The notes beneath the pieces were generated by a model. It had not been told where the DNA came from, ran no database searches, and saw nothing but the letters and a program-made list of their open reading frames with translations. Source: Helicoverpa zea (Eukaryota > Arthropoda > Insecta > Lepidoptera > Noctuidae). Taken from it: a stretch of 64,000 nucleotides of DNA. The position numbers and the translations under genes were made by a program. Location of the stretch: the NCBI RefSeq assembly GCF_022581195.2, contig NC_061463.1, positions 1,860,001-1,924,000 on the forward strand, given 5' to 3'. Shown one piece after another: positions 1 to 8,218 of the stretch (position 1 is its first letter; each line of letters opens with the position of its first letter).

Positions 1-361
1 ATTAAATTACAATAGATAGGCATTATTGTTCCAGTTGAACTTTGTAGTGTAGCTACAAAGAAATGATATGTTGTTATTTGGATGAGTAAGATATATTTTC
101 TGTCCCTTTCTTATAGGCTTCATAACTAAATGTTCTTGAGTTTTAAATGGTACACTGGTGCTTTTAAAAGAAAAGATTTGATTATTGAAGGAAAGATTTT
201 GCTCTTTCCAAAAAGCAACTCTACAAGAACAGCTAGCATGAAACTTGAAATATTAAACAATTCAAGTTCTATTCTCAGTCTCTTTTTGCAATGCCTTATT
301 TTAATATACATTTTGCTTTATGTGATTATAAACAAAACTGTAGTTCCAAGTCCATGAAATA
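1..361. other. AT-rich stretch, no assignable gene
   Basis: Only short open frames are seen. A minus-strand frame of about 60 codons (126-311) is hydrophobic and ends in a stop, but no convincing acceptor precedes it. It could be a terminal exon of the minus-strand gene that begins at 1609, but I cannot support that. Confidence 0.4.
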
Positions 362-364
362 CAG

Positions 365-657
365 TTTTTTTTATTAGCCTATGCTGTCCCAATGCTGGGC
401 AAAGGCCTCCCCCACAGCCTTCCATTTTTCTCTGTCGATTGCTGTTTGTGGTCAGTCCGAGAGGAAGCTTTCCAAGTCTTCTCTCCAGCGTTTTCTTGGT
501 CTCCCTCTCGGTCGCCTTCCATCCTCAGGGATCCAGTTTGTGGTGATGTTGGCCCACTTGTCCAGGTGCATTCGACAGATGTGACCCGCCCAATCCCACT
601 TCAACTTTGCAGACTTATTACCCACATCAACTATGGCCATCTTGGACCGGAAATTTA
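365..657 (-). mobile_element. 5'-truncated RTE-type LINE, 3' end
   Basis: Read on the minus strand, this is the extreme 3' end of a lepidopteran non-LTR retrotransposon. It holds the C-terminal tail of the endonuclease/reverse-transcriptase ORF, then a short 3' region containing the family hallmark 'GGAGGCCTTTGCCCAGCA', then an A-rich end (T-run near 368-375 on the plus strand). The resemblance to the endonuclease-reverse transcriptase tails common in Lepidoptera is from memory. No clear target-site duplication was found, so the borders are approximate. Confidence 0.8.
452..640 (-). pseudogene. LINE reverse-transcriptase C-terminal fragment
   Basis: About 60 codons encode the tail that follows the reverse-transcriptase domain in lepidopteran RTE-like elements. 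The basic, tryptophan-rich segments 'KWDWAGHICRM' and 'DGRRPRGRPRKRWREDL' are diagnostic. The frame then stops early (after 'ESFLSD'), whereas intact copies run on toward the 3' end. No reverse-transcriptase core or endonuclease is present, so the fragment is dead. It is not part of a host gene. Confidence 0.8.
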
Positions 658-1026
658 ATAAATTATGTAAATAAAACTACTTACACTGCGAGATTATTCA
701 GAATATCCTTTACACAAAGGGGCTAAAACTTAGATTTTTGTAACAACAGCAACAATCAAGAATATATGTATACGAAATAGAGACGGTGCAGTGTCAAATG
801 TACATATGTACAATGTATGTATAATGTAGGTATTTGAAATTTATACAAGTTAGAAACAATAAAGATAATAATGTTATGGTCATAGAAAATACACATTATG
901 TTGCATGCCTGTTTTATGACTGCAAAGTTAAAATTATTCACATAATATCTAAGCATGCATTTCAGTGTTTAAATTGTAAGCAAGTTAATGGCTCTCCATC
1001 AAGAATGATTAAACAAATGTTCTTAC
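658..1026. other. No recognisable feature
   Basis: AT-rich sequence between the LINE remnant and the minus-strand exon candidates. A plus-strand frame (834-1133) overlaps a better minus-strand splice context and looks like chance. Probably intron of the minus-strand gene. Confidence 0.4.
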
Positions 1027-1061
1027 CTCAACTAGGGTTTCTTTGGCAAAGCCATGAATGC
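1027..1061 (-). CDS. Candidate small second exon of minus-strand gene
   Basis: On the minus strand a branch-point-like TCCTAAC and a pyrimidine-containing tract precede CTAAG|GC. Thirty-five nucleotides later there is a donor GAG|GTAAGA. Joined to the exon at 1227-1609 in the phase left there (two bases), it adds about ten codons and then reaches TGA inside this exon, giving a protein near 138 aa. The open alternative frame (reading IHGFAKETLVE) does not match the phase of the upstream exon. The exon or the joining may therefore be wrong, or a further exon may lie between. Confidence 0.25.
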
Positions 1062-1226
1062 CTTAGTTTCAAAGGAGATGTTAGGAATTATGCAATTTTA
1101 AATTATATAATGGAAACCACAAAAATAGATTGACCATATTGCACCACAAGAAAATGTTAACATCCCTGTGAATTTGGGTGGGTTTACATTAACAAAAAAT
1201 ACAAATTGATGTATTTAAGTACTTAC

Positions 1227-1609
1227 CTATGTTCTCTAGCACCAGACTCGCCCTCATTCTTCGGCTTAGGGATCACCCCGCTGAACAGTGGAGCCCTACC
1301 TCCCTTGCCATTGTACCGCCCAAAAGGAGCGAACGAGTTCGACAGCCTCCTCTTAAAAGTAACTCCCTTTGGTCCATTTAGCGAAGTCTCCGTGTGTCTG
1401 TCAGCGCTTCTCGAGCTTTCACCCTCAGTTTCAGCTAATTTAGAGCCCTTATCACTCTCGTAACAAAGACGATAATTTATATTGTCATTCAAAGTCAATA
1501 AATCTGTCTTCGACCCAGGAGACTTGTCACAGAAGTCTTCAAAAGACACAATCTCGTAATCCTCATCGTCTTCCCGAGTTTTTTCGGGTTTATACGGTAT
1601 TTTTGGCAT
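1227..1609 (-). CDS. First coding exon of an unrecognised acidic/basic protein
   Basis: An open frame runs from ATG at 1609 (context AGAAAATGC, favourable for insects) for 127 codons to a textbook donor CATAG|GTAAGT. The frame is also open upstream of the ATG, but only with non-ATG starts. GC content is clearly above the flanks. The N-terminus (MPKIPYKPEK) is followed by an acidic stretch (TREDDEDYEIVSFEDF). The middle is Ser/Thr/Glu-rich and the C-terminal part basic and Gly/Lys-rich (GPKGVTFKRR, GRYNGKGGR). No membrane segment, signal peptide or known domain is visible; it looks largely disordered. The rest of the gene would lie toward base 1 or beyond the window. It is head to head with zuc. 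I do not recognise the family. Confidence 0.65.
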
Positions 1610-2006
1610 TTTCTTCTTTCTATTTGCGACGCGCAGAATCCATGAATCTAATTTTAGATTCTTGTGAATGTAATGTTTTTCTTTAAACCTTAAAGGTACC
1701 GTCAATTGCTAGACATACTTCTTACTTCAATAAATGCAAAATTACAAACAACGGCGTTGATAACAGAATTTATTTTTTAATGGAAATCAAAATCAAAGCC
1801 CGTCCGTTTGTTGTTGTTCGTATTTTTTTTTACTAATCGGGTACAACCATAGAGTATAGAATAAAATTGTAGAACCAAGGCTTTTTGGCTGTTAGACCGT
1901 ATTAATTCATTCACTTTTGATTTAATGAAAATAATTTCAGTTATTCTGAAAATTAATAGGTCATCTATAGGTATAAATAGGTCAAACAAGTAAGGGTTGG
2001 AGTGTA
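1610..2006. other. Upstream region of the minus-strand gene
   Basis: Presumed 5' leader and promoter side of the exon at 1227-1609, up to the transposon border. AT-rich. No TATA box or initiator stands out. Confidence 0.4.
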
Positions 2007-2056
2007 CGTAACGGGACACTGAGGAAAAAAGACTTAGAAAATTTTTGCAAAAAATT

Positions 2057-2395
2057 ATTTTTTTGTATTTTGTTTATTTTCTCGATTCTATCGTATAGAA
2101 CACCAAAAAATAAGGCGAAAAGCATCTGGGTGATTTTTGTCTCCGACCAACCGTTTGTCGTCAAAACGATGTCGAAGGGATTCCATTATAAAGGCACCAG
2201 GGACTTAGAAAATAAAAAACATTTTTTTTTTTATTTCTCTCAAATCGTTGTTTTCTTGATTCTATCGTATAGAACACCTAAAAATAAGGCGAAAAGCATC
2301 TGGGTTATTTTTGTCTCCGACCAACCGTTTGTCGTAAAAACGATGGCGAAAAGCATCTGGGTGATTTTTGTCTCCGACCAACCGTTTGTGTTTTT
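2057..2395 (+). repeat. Direct repeats inside the transposon
   Basis: A segment beginning near 'GATTCTATCGTATAGAACAC' occurs twice (about 2084 and 2258). A shorter core, 'AAAAGCATCTGGGT' followed by 'CTCCGACCAACCGTTTGT', occurs three times. The last two copies of the core are adjacent, about 63 nt apart. The long open frame spanning it is a by-product of the repetition rather than a gene. Confidence 0.8.
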
Positions 2396-2623
2396 GCACT
2401 TCAAGTTAGGGAGTCGATAGTGTCATGCAATGGAATTCCAGAAACTCCCAATGTAGGCTTGACTATGACTTTCAAGGTCATTCGACCTTGACCTCCAGAA
2501 TCACGACCGTCACCTCAAGGTCACTAACCATTAATATTGACCCAAATTTAGGATACAAGAGCGAACGAAGCGAGCTCGGAGCATGGGGCACCCCGACTCG
2601 GATAGGTTAGGTTAGAAGGGATA

Positions 2624-2893
2624 AATAGAAACGAATCGCTGCAAATCCGACCCCACGTGGTCTAGTTTGTCCCAACCCTAGAGAGCAATTCAAAAGCGCG
2701 TAGGCGCGTAGGGGCGAGGCGGCCCGCGAGCTGAGGAGCAGGTGGTTATTACGCTTGTCGCCGCAGCTGAGGCTGGCCGGCGGAGCCGGCCAGCAAGCCA
2801 AAGCTGCGGCGGTAAGCGTAGTAACCATTTGCGACGACAAGCTCGCGTGGGACCGCCGGAGCACCGCAGCGCCGGAGCCGTCACAGAAAACCT
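2624..2893. repeat. GC-rich palindromic dispersed repeat, copy 1
   Basis: A GC-rich island in AT-rich DNA, shared with 46633-46902. Its centre is a hairpin: GCTGGCCGGC, loop GGA, GCCGGCCAGC (2772-2794). It is enclosed by a second stem pairing 2743-2768 with 2802-2827; 23 of 26 positions are Watson-Crick and the other three would be G-T(U) pairs. A weaker outer stem extends to about 2711-2858. ORFs across it arise from the base composition and are not considered real. Identity of the family is unknown to me. Confidence 0.75.
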
Positions 2894-2977
2894 TTGGATT
2901 GCATGTCCCTTTTTTGACATATACAATTTTTTTAACACTCGACTACGCTTACGTATGTATGGCTTTCACAGGGGAAG

Positions 2978-3001
2978 ACACACACACACACACACACACA
3001 C
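2978..3001 (+). repeat. (AC)12 microsatellite
   Basis: Twelve uninterrupted AC dinucleotides inside the transposon, between the GC-rich repeat and the half-site minisatellite. Confidence 0.95.
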
Positions 3002-3049
3002 GCTTCCTTGTCTATTCAAGGAAATCACGGATCTTGCTTTTCGGAATTT

Positions 3050-3450
3050 CAACCTTGTCTCAAGGTCAATGACTATGAGGACAAGGTCAGTGACATAATT
3101 AGAATCGCGGATGTTACTTAAAAAATTTTGACCTTGACTTCAAGGTCATTGATCTTGACCTCAAGATCAAGGACTATGAAGACAAGGTCAGTGACCTTAA
3201 TAGAATCGCGGATTTTACTTAAAAATTTTGACCTTGACCTCAAGGTCAAGGACCACGAGGACAAGGTCAGTTACCTTACTAGAATCGCGGATTATACATA
3301 AAAATGGACCTTGACCTCAAGTCATTGACCTTGACCTCAAGGTCAAGGACCATAAGGACAAGGTCAGTGACCTAACTAGAATCGGGGATTTTACATTAAA
3401 AATTGACCTTGAGGTCAAGGTCACTGACCTTGAATGACCTTGAGGTGCAC
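3050..3450. repeat. Minisatellite of TCAAGGTCA / TGACCTTGA half-sites
   Basis: About four degenerate units of 79-101 bp, each marked by AGAATCG(C/G)GG (3101, 3202, 3281, 3378), carry repeated AGGTCA half-sites in both orientations. By eye the exact 9-mer TCAAGGTCA or its complement occurs 11 times here and twice more near 2472 and 2515. This 9-mer matches the published FTZ-F1 (NR5A) site PyCAAGGPyCPu and the related ERR-type extended half-site. Binding is inference; the array may be merely a transposon-borne minisatellite. Confidence 0.7.
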
Positions 3451-3566
3451 CATGGTGTTTCCCCACCCTTCTACTCCCACATCCCACCGGGTCCCGAAGG
3501 CTTGATTAGGCGATAGATTTTGGTGAAATTTTTCTAAGTCTTTTTTTCATAGTGTCCCGTTTCGTA

Positions 3567-3974
3567 TCCACTGACCCAAGTAAGTATTCGAATATATATA
3601 ATATAATAATCACGTGAAGAACTTCCATTTTTTTTTGTATTTTGTTATGGACTTAGGTCCATCAATGTCCTAATACATCAAAGAAATTTACCTTACTGTA
3701 CCTACTGTATTTATATCTAAAAATATAAGCAAAATATAATCATTTACACCGAATACTAAACGAAGGAACGAAGTAAAAGTATCGTTTTTACGATAGTAAA
3801 ATAATACAAAATATTTTTGGAATGAGGGTAGTCAAACAAAAATAAGAAAGTAATGCAACCTACAAATATACCTTAAGCAGATGCGTGGACAATATGGTGG
3901 ACTGTTGATAACTTAAGTTTCTTTTTAATTTGTATTTAAACTAGAAGTGAAGTGAATGCAGTAAATTATTAATC
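3567..3974 (+). promoter_or_regulatory. zuc upstream region and 5' leader
   Basis: Between the transposon border and the zuc ATG. AT-rich, with no clear TATA box or initiator. The transcription start must lie here or within the transposon unless an upstream non-coding exon exists. The ATG at 3975 has the context AATCATGG. Confidence 0.4.
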
Positions 3975-4847
3975 ATGGATTGGAAAAACGCAAAGATTCT
4001 ACTCGCATCAACAGCAACGATGGTCGTCGCAACACAAATAGTGAAAAAAGTTTACAAGTATTTCACCGATTCAAGAAAGGTTACTCAAAACGAACATTCG
4101 AGTGAAGACACATGCAACGAAGTCTTAAGTATTAAAAATCGTGAAATAAATGATGTGATACTATTCTCAGACGATATTGTCCGGCATACAATAAAAATAC
4201 CGCCGAACAAGGATGTTACGATCTGTGAAAGTAGAGAGTTGAACTGTTTTAAATTGATCAAATACATAAAATCAGCACGTGAGACCCTCGATGTGTGCAT
4301 GTATTTGATAACTAGCAGTGAAATCGCTGAACAGATCATTCGGTTGGGACAGAAGCATGTTTTAGTGAGAATAGTTGTTGACAGTGATATGGCATTCACT
4401 CCACCATCGCAAATCAAAAAGTTACAAGAATACAGTAAGCCCCTCTTTTTCTGACGATTATTTACCTATTGTTAAATTATGTTTTTGGTGACCTATACAT
4501 TTTTCTTTTCAGGTTTTATCCAAGTGCAGACGAACAAGAAAAGTATTTTAATGCACCACAAGTTTTGTGTTATTGACGGGCCAAAAGCCATTAGACGGAA
4601 AAACATGTTGAAAGCACACGCGGAGAAGTTAAACATTCATGCCCAGTTCACTAACAACATTAAACAAGCACCAAAGAACCGGTTAATCAAAGGTTTCGTT
4701 ATGTCCGGCTCATTGAACTGGTCCACTCAGGCTATGGTTTCAAATCATGAAAGTGTGATAGTCACATCTCATCAGCACATAGTCGGAAAATTCGAAAAAG
4801 AGTTCGAAAGTTTATGGGTGGAAAATGAACCGGTAATGTTGTACTAG
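3975..4847 (+). CDS. Zucchini / PLD6-like mitochondrial HKD nuclease (two exons)
   Basis: Exons 3975-4434 and 4513-4847 join in phase (A|GT gives Ser154) into a 264-residue protein. Residues about 5-22 form a hydrophobic N-terminal segment followed by lysines, fitting the outer-mitochondrial-membrane anchor of this family. The body is a single phospholipase-D domain: 'SQIKKLQEY' before the intron, then the catalytic H168-x-K170-x4-D175 (HHKFCVID), then G219-S-L-N-W, then 'NHESVIVTSHQHIVGKFEKEFESLW', the usual C-terminal helix. In the family, two such domains dimerise to form one active site; Drosophila Zucchini is the endonuclease that makes phased piRNA 5' ends. Two oddities: the zinc-finger cysteines known in mammalian PLD6 are not evident between residues 45 and 95 (only C47, C84, C91), and about 42 residues separate HKD from GSLN, more than in mammals. 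The C-terminus may be altered by a third exon at 4910. Confidence 0.93.
4435..4512 (+). other. zuc intron 1 (78 bp)
   Basis: Donor TACA|GTAAGC and acceptor TTTTCTTTTCAG|GT. It interrupts Ser154, just before the HKD strand. Reading through it gives a stop after six codons, so splicing is needed to join the two halves of the domain. Confidence 0.9.
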
Positions 4848-4909
4848 CATTGTAATACTTTAGGTTTTACGAATAGTATCGCAATTTTAATGTATGTCTC
4901 TATTTTCAG

Positions 4910-4930
4910 GCATTAATGACAACGATATGA
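4910..4930 (+). CDS. Possible third zuc exon (alternative C-terminus)
   Basis: A strong acceptor (GTCTCTATTTTCAG|GC, at 4908-4909) lies 77 bp after a usable donor in the last exon (GAACCG|GTAATG, at 4833). The implied intron is almost the same length as intron 1. Splicing in phase 0 would replace the last four residues (VMLY) with ALMTTI and stop at TGA 4928-4930, giving 266 residues. The catalytic domain is unaffected either way. Confidence 0.45.
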   Translation, partial: ALMTTI

Positions 4931-5021
4931 TCATACTGATATTTTACACTGCACAATTAGAGCTTAATTTTACCATAACTGCTTAAAAAGGTGAGTGGAT
5001 CAAGATAAAAATACTAGTCTT

Positions 5022-5027
5022 ATTAAA
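5022..5027 (+). other. Possible polyadenylation signal of zuc
   Basis: ATTAAA, the commonest variant of AATAAA, lies about 90-175 bp downstream of the alternative zuc stops. A single hexamer in AT-rich DNA is weak evidence. Confidence 0.3.
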
Positions 5028-5638
5028 GAATACTGGTATTTGGGGTCTTTATCTTATTTTTACAATGTTTCAATTCAAAATCATTCGTGCATGTTCTTTT
5101 TCGATCATTTCTAGAAAAACTTTTTTTGTATGGAATAGATAATGTAAATAACTGCATGGATACAAAAAAATATTTTACGAAATATTTTTTATCAAAATTA
5201 TTTTATTTCAATCTTTGGACGAGAATCTATTATTCGTTTTCATTTCCCGTTCCTCACAGATGACAGGAGATCGACCATAGACAAGTCCATGTGCACTTCA
5301 ATTTCGATCGATCATATGTTTTCTTTGTGTAGTTTTTTCAGCCGCTGTAATTCGAATTGGTTATAAAGTTCACGTGTTAAATTGCCTGAAAACCCTCAAT
5401 AATCGGCTCGTAGTGCAATATTGACGCTCGTATGGTGTCTCTAGTGTGTGGATATATAAAATTTTGAGACAAAATTACGTGGTGCATAATAGGTGCATTT
5501 CTATGTGCACGTGCTTGCATTTTTCAGGCTAATTGTAAAGTTTCAGATTAAAAGTGCGTTGCAAGGTGACCTTAGATTCATAAGAGCTGTCCTATTTATG
5601 CAACCACCTCCGCCCGAGCCCAATTTTTCGGTTTATCC
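5028..5638. other. Intergenic region downstream of zuc
   Basis: AT-rich with moderately CpG-containing patches around 5260-5420. Several TTTTTCAG acceptor-like strings (5339, 5527) and a TATATAAAA at 5453 could belong to a leader or promoter of a downstream plus-strand gene, but none is decisive. Confidence 0.3.
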
Positions 5639-5663
5639 TATAAAAAACGTGTGTACAACAGTG
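5639..5663 (+). promoter_or_regulatory. Candidate TATA box and initiator
   Basis: TATAAAAAA (5639-5647) is followed 21 bp later by ACAGTG, similar to the arthropod initiator TCAGT. The spacing is slightly short. It would serve the small exon with ATG at 5729. Confidence 0.2.
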
Positions 5664-5728
5664 TAAAATAAGTTTGAAATCTTAGGTTGGAAAATACTTT
5701 AGTGGTTTTATTTCAACCCAGTGTCGTC

Positions 5729-5776
5729 ATGAATCTCGCATCCTGGATTAGTATTTCGTTGGATGAAGTGTCTGTG
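5729..5776 (+). CDS. Candidate first coding exon (16 codons)
   Basis: ATG followed by 16 open codons (MNLASWISISLDEVSV) to a donor GTG|GTACGT in phase 0. It continues in frame into the acceptor at 6858. There is no recognisable signal or domain. It could be the start of a long gene whose later exons lie outside the window, a small protein, or an upstream ORF in a leader. Confidence 0.3.
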
Positions 5777-6857
5777 GTACGTATTATAAAATAAATGGGT
5801 TATAAACTTACTGAATGGGCTAAAAACAAATTGATTTTGAAGGACATTCTAGAAAGGTCATAATGTTTTTATTTATTTTATTGATTGATATTATTTAAGT
5901 ACTATTTATAACTTTTAAGCCACTATATAGCTGTACAAGACCCCATTTTCATAGCAATAACGCTGTAGAATAATAAATACAAACATTTATTCCACAACAT
6001 ATTTATTTTTACAACTTGCTAACAGTAATAACCCATAGATTTGTTAATTGGCATGTGTTTACCATGTTTTGTTAATAAATGCCTCATTTTTACACAAAAG
6101 TCTGACATGTGCATTTGCCACATAAGCAACCATTTCATTGTCAACAGAAAAAACATTTTTCATCAACTAATCCCATTTAAATGAAGCAGTTAATATATCC
6201 CATAACTATATAACATGAGTGTAAAGATAATTAACAGTTCCTATATACTTTGTAATTCTCTAAAATAATTAAAACTGTAGTGTGTCAAACATAGTGCATA
6301 AGATAAAGCAACAGGTGCATTATGTAATTTTATGATTCATCAGAAAATATATAAATTATACAAATTAAATTAATAACTAAAATCTGAAATATATGATGTT
6401 TCCCATCAGGCAATGAATCCATATTCAAATACCATAAAAGTGGCATGGTTCTTAGTTTTTAATTCCTGTAAAAGATTATGAGAATTCAATACTATTACAT
6501 TATCTTTAACATAGACCATATAATGTTCAAATTATGTTATTTAGTCACTGTCAAAGCCATATTCCCGTAAATAGTTCTATCATAATAATTACCGACTTGG
6601 TGTTGACGTTACATCAGATCGAAAGACTCATCAGATCTAGAATTTCTGTAATTAAATCAAGATCTTATTTGTATCCCATTATTAAATTGATAAGGTATCC
6701 AATTATTGTTAATTTATAATTTAGTCTGAAAATAAACTACCGAATTAAGTTTAATGTCCACACCATGTCATAAAAAACTTGTTAGTAAGCACTGAATACT
6801 ATCAATCTAAGAAAAAAATTTACACCAGTTTTTACATTATATTTTGTTTTGTTTCAG
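5777..6857 (+). other. Putative 1.08 kb intron
   Basis: AT-rich, with multiple stops in all frames; bounded by the donor at 5777 and a strong pyrimidine tract and acceptor (TTTTGTTTTGTTTCAG) ending at 6857. No other feature seen inside. Confidence 0.35.
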
Positions 6858-6971
6858 ATAAATACAACTAAAATGAAATACCACATGTGCCAGTGTAAAA
6901 TATGTGCAAAAAGTAATTTTATAGTGAACAATTGTAACAAAAGTTGTGCAAACGACCAATATAAAACGTGA
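6858..6971 (+). CDS. Candidate second exon: Cys-containing short C-terminus
   Basis: After a strong acceptor, 37 codons stay open in phase 0 with the exon at 5729, then TGA. The combined product would be 53 residues. The exon encodes five cysteines, three of them in MCQCKIC, followed by C at NNC and SC. There is no known family match. The frame may equally be a non-coding leader exon, since it leads directly into the motif cluster at 7058. No AATAAA follows closely. Confidence 0.25.
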   Translation: MNTTKMKYHMCQCKICAKSNFIVNNCNKSCANDQYKT

Positions 6972-7057
6972 AAATAATTATAAAATATTGAAATGTGTGA
7001 AAGTCAACAGTTTTCCTATTTGTGTTTATAAAAAGTGCGCATTGGATGCAGTGTTCT

Positions 7058-7258
7058 TCGCTAGATGGCGTTACTTGGATTATTGCTGAGCAAGTGAGAT
7101 ACTTGTTTAGCCACTCCACGCTAGATGGCGCTTTTGGTGAGTTTAGGCACAAACTTATTCGATAGATTAGCTCCACCAGATGTCGCTACTCAAACGTGCG
7201 CCATCTAGTGGCGAGTAGCGAAACAATATTAGTTCCATAGTTGGAGAGATGGCGCTAG
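7058..7258. promoter_or_regulatory. Cluster of five CTCF-like CTAGATGGCG motifs
   Basis: Five copies occur within 201 bp: 7058 (TCGCTAGATGGCG), 7118 (ACGCTAGATGGCGC), 7173 (CCACCAGATGTCGC, one change), 7198-7213 on the minus strand (CCACTAGATGGCGC), and 7243 (GAGAGATGGCGC, partial). The fourth copy fits the CTCF core CCA(C/G)(C/T)AG(A/G)(G/T)GGC(A/G) completely. Such clusters can be insulator or promoter-proximal elements. Expansion of a repeat carrying the motif is an alternative. Confidence 0.5.
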
Positions 7259-8029
7259 TTGGTTCAAAATAGCTATGATTGAATTCTAAAATTTAGTGCC
7301 TATGATGCACTTTTACTTATTTTAACGAGTTTTATTTACCATTAAGTTAGTGTAACTACTATCCCATACTACATCAGCTAGCTTTCTTATTGTTTTTGTT
7401 TTTCGTATACTTTTGATTTATTTCATTTTTCGTAATGTTTAAAATTAGTTAAGGTAACCTACTTGTAATTTAACTTCCTGAAAGCGTTATGCAAAGTTGG
7501 TAATCAAGCATTTATAAATAATTTCAATACAATCGCGTTGATGGATTTCCATCCATAGCATTATAATTTCACCACCGCATTTCATCCTTAAACACTTTCA
7601 ATGGTCATGGACTGACCAATGACACGTTGAGTGAAATGGTCTTGGACTATGAAATGTTGTGAAATAACAGGTTATGCAATTCGAATAGGAAATTTGAATA
7701 AACCAGCCTTAAACCTTACTTACGTAGACAGAACTACCTAACTACTTGGAATTCGTTTTTCGGAAAACTAATTTGAATGCCTTCGGTATCCATTGAGTTG
7801 AACGCATCGCTTGTTAGTATTCCTTTCTTATTTCAAATTTGAATACGGTTCTTGGCATCATTGGCCAGTTGTTGGGTTGGCATAGTAGCCGAGCTAGCAC
7901 TAGCCGCTAGTAAGATCTATATCTACCTCCTTTAATATTTTTTTATTTAATTGTATTACCATAATGGCCTAAATGGCCTCATCTCGCTAGGATCGTTAAA
8001 GATAATTTTAATGATCGGTATAACTACAT
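7259..8029. other. Non-coding, nothing recognised
   Basis: AT-rich sequence with no long frames or repeats that I can identify. Confidence 0.4.
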
Positions 8030-8218
8030 TATCTTTACTGATATTACAAAGCTAAAGAGTTTGTTTGGTTGAACTCGCTAACTTCCGAAACTACCTACTA
8101 GCTTATTTAGAAAATTCTTACAATGTTAGATATTCGAAATATCAAGAAAGGCTACTTTTATTCCGGGTGAGGAAAGAATTCCCACGGGACTTGGGTGAAA
8201 CCATTGGCGGAAGCTAGT
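8030..8218 (+). repeat. Degenerate lepidopteran dispersed repeat
   Basis: It contains, in order, 'ATATTACAAAGCTAAAGAGT', 'TTTGTTTGGTTGAACTCGCT', 'TTAGATATTCG', 'AGAAAGGCTA' and 'GGGTGAAACCATTGGCGGAA' followed by GCTAGTAA. This is the layout of a very common lepidopteran repeat that I recall (GAAGAGTTTGTTTG... to ...GGGTGAAACCGC...GAAGCTAGTA). It is heavily diverged. It may be helitron-like or SINE-like; I cannot assign the class. Confidence 0.65.

Larger units (their letters stand above)
2007..3564. mobile_element. Non-autonomous DNA transposon with ~40-bp inverted ends and TA duplication
   Basis: The left end reads CGTAACGGGACACT and continues to GACTTAGAAAA. The reverse complement of the right end reads CGAAACGGGACACT with the same continuation, about 35 of 40 positions matching. 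Both ends are flanked directly by TA (2005-2006 and 3565-3566), the duplication typical of the Tc1/mariner superfamily. No transposase frame is present. The interior is a mosaic: direct repeats (2057-2395), a GC-rich palindromic repeat (2624-2893), an (AC)12 run, and a minisatellite of nuclear-receptor-like half-sites (3050-3450). It lies 411 bp before the zuc start codon. Superfamily assignment is inference from the TA duplication alone. Confidence 0.7.

Noticed and set aside
834..1133. 99-codon plus-strand ORF
   Set aside because: No domain, and it overlaps a minus-strand donor and branch-point context that fits the adjacent minus-strand gene better.
2603..2615. GGTTAGGTTAG, insect telomere-like repeat
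   Set aside because: Only two units within a transposon. Such short runs are common in insect genomes and do not indicate a telomere.
2607..3098. Arginine/alanine-rich ORFs across 2.6-3.1 kb, and similar ones at 46.6-46.9 kb
   Set aside because: They arise from the GC-rich palindromic repeat, which lacks stop codons by composition. The frames are not maintained outside the repeat.
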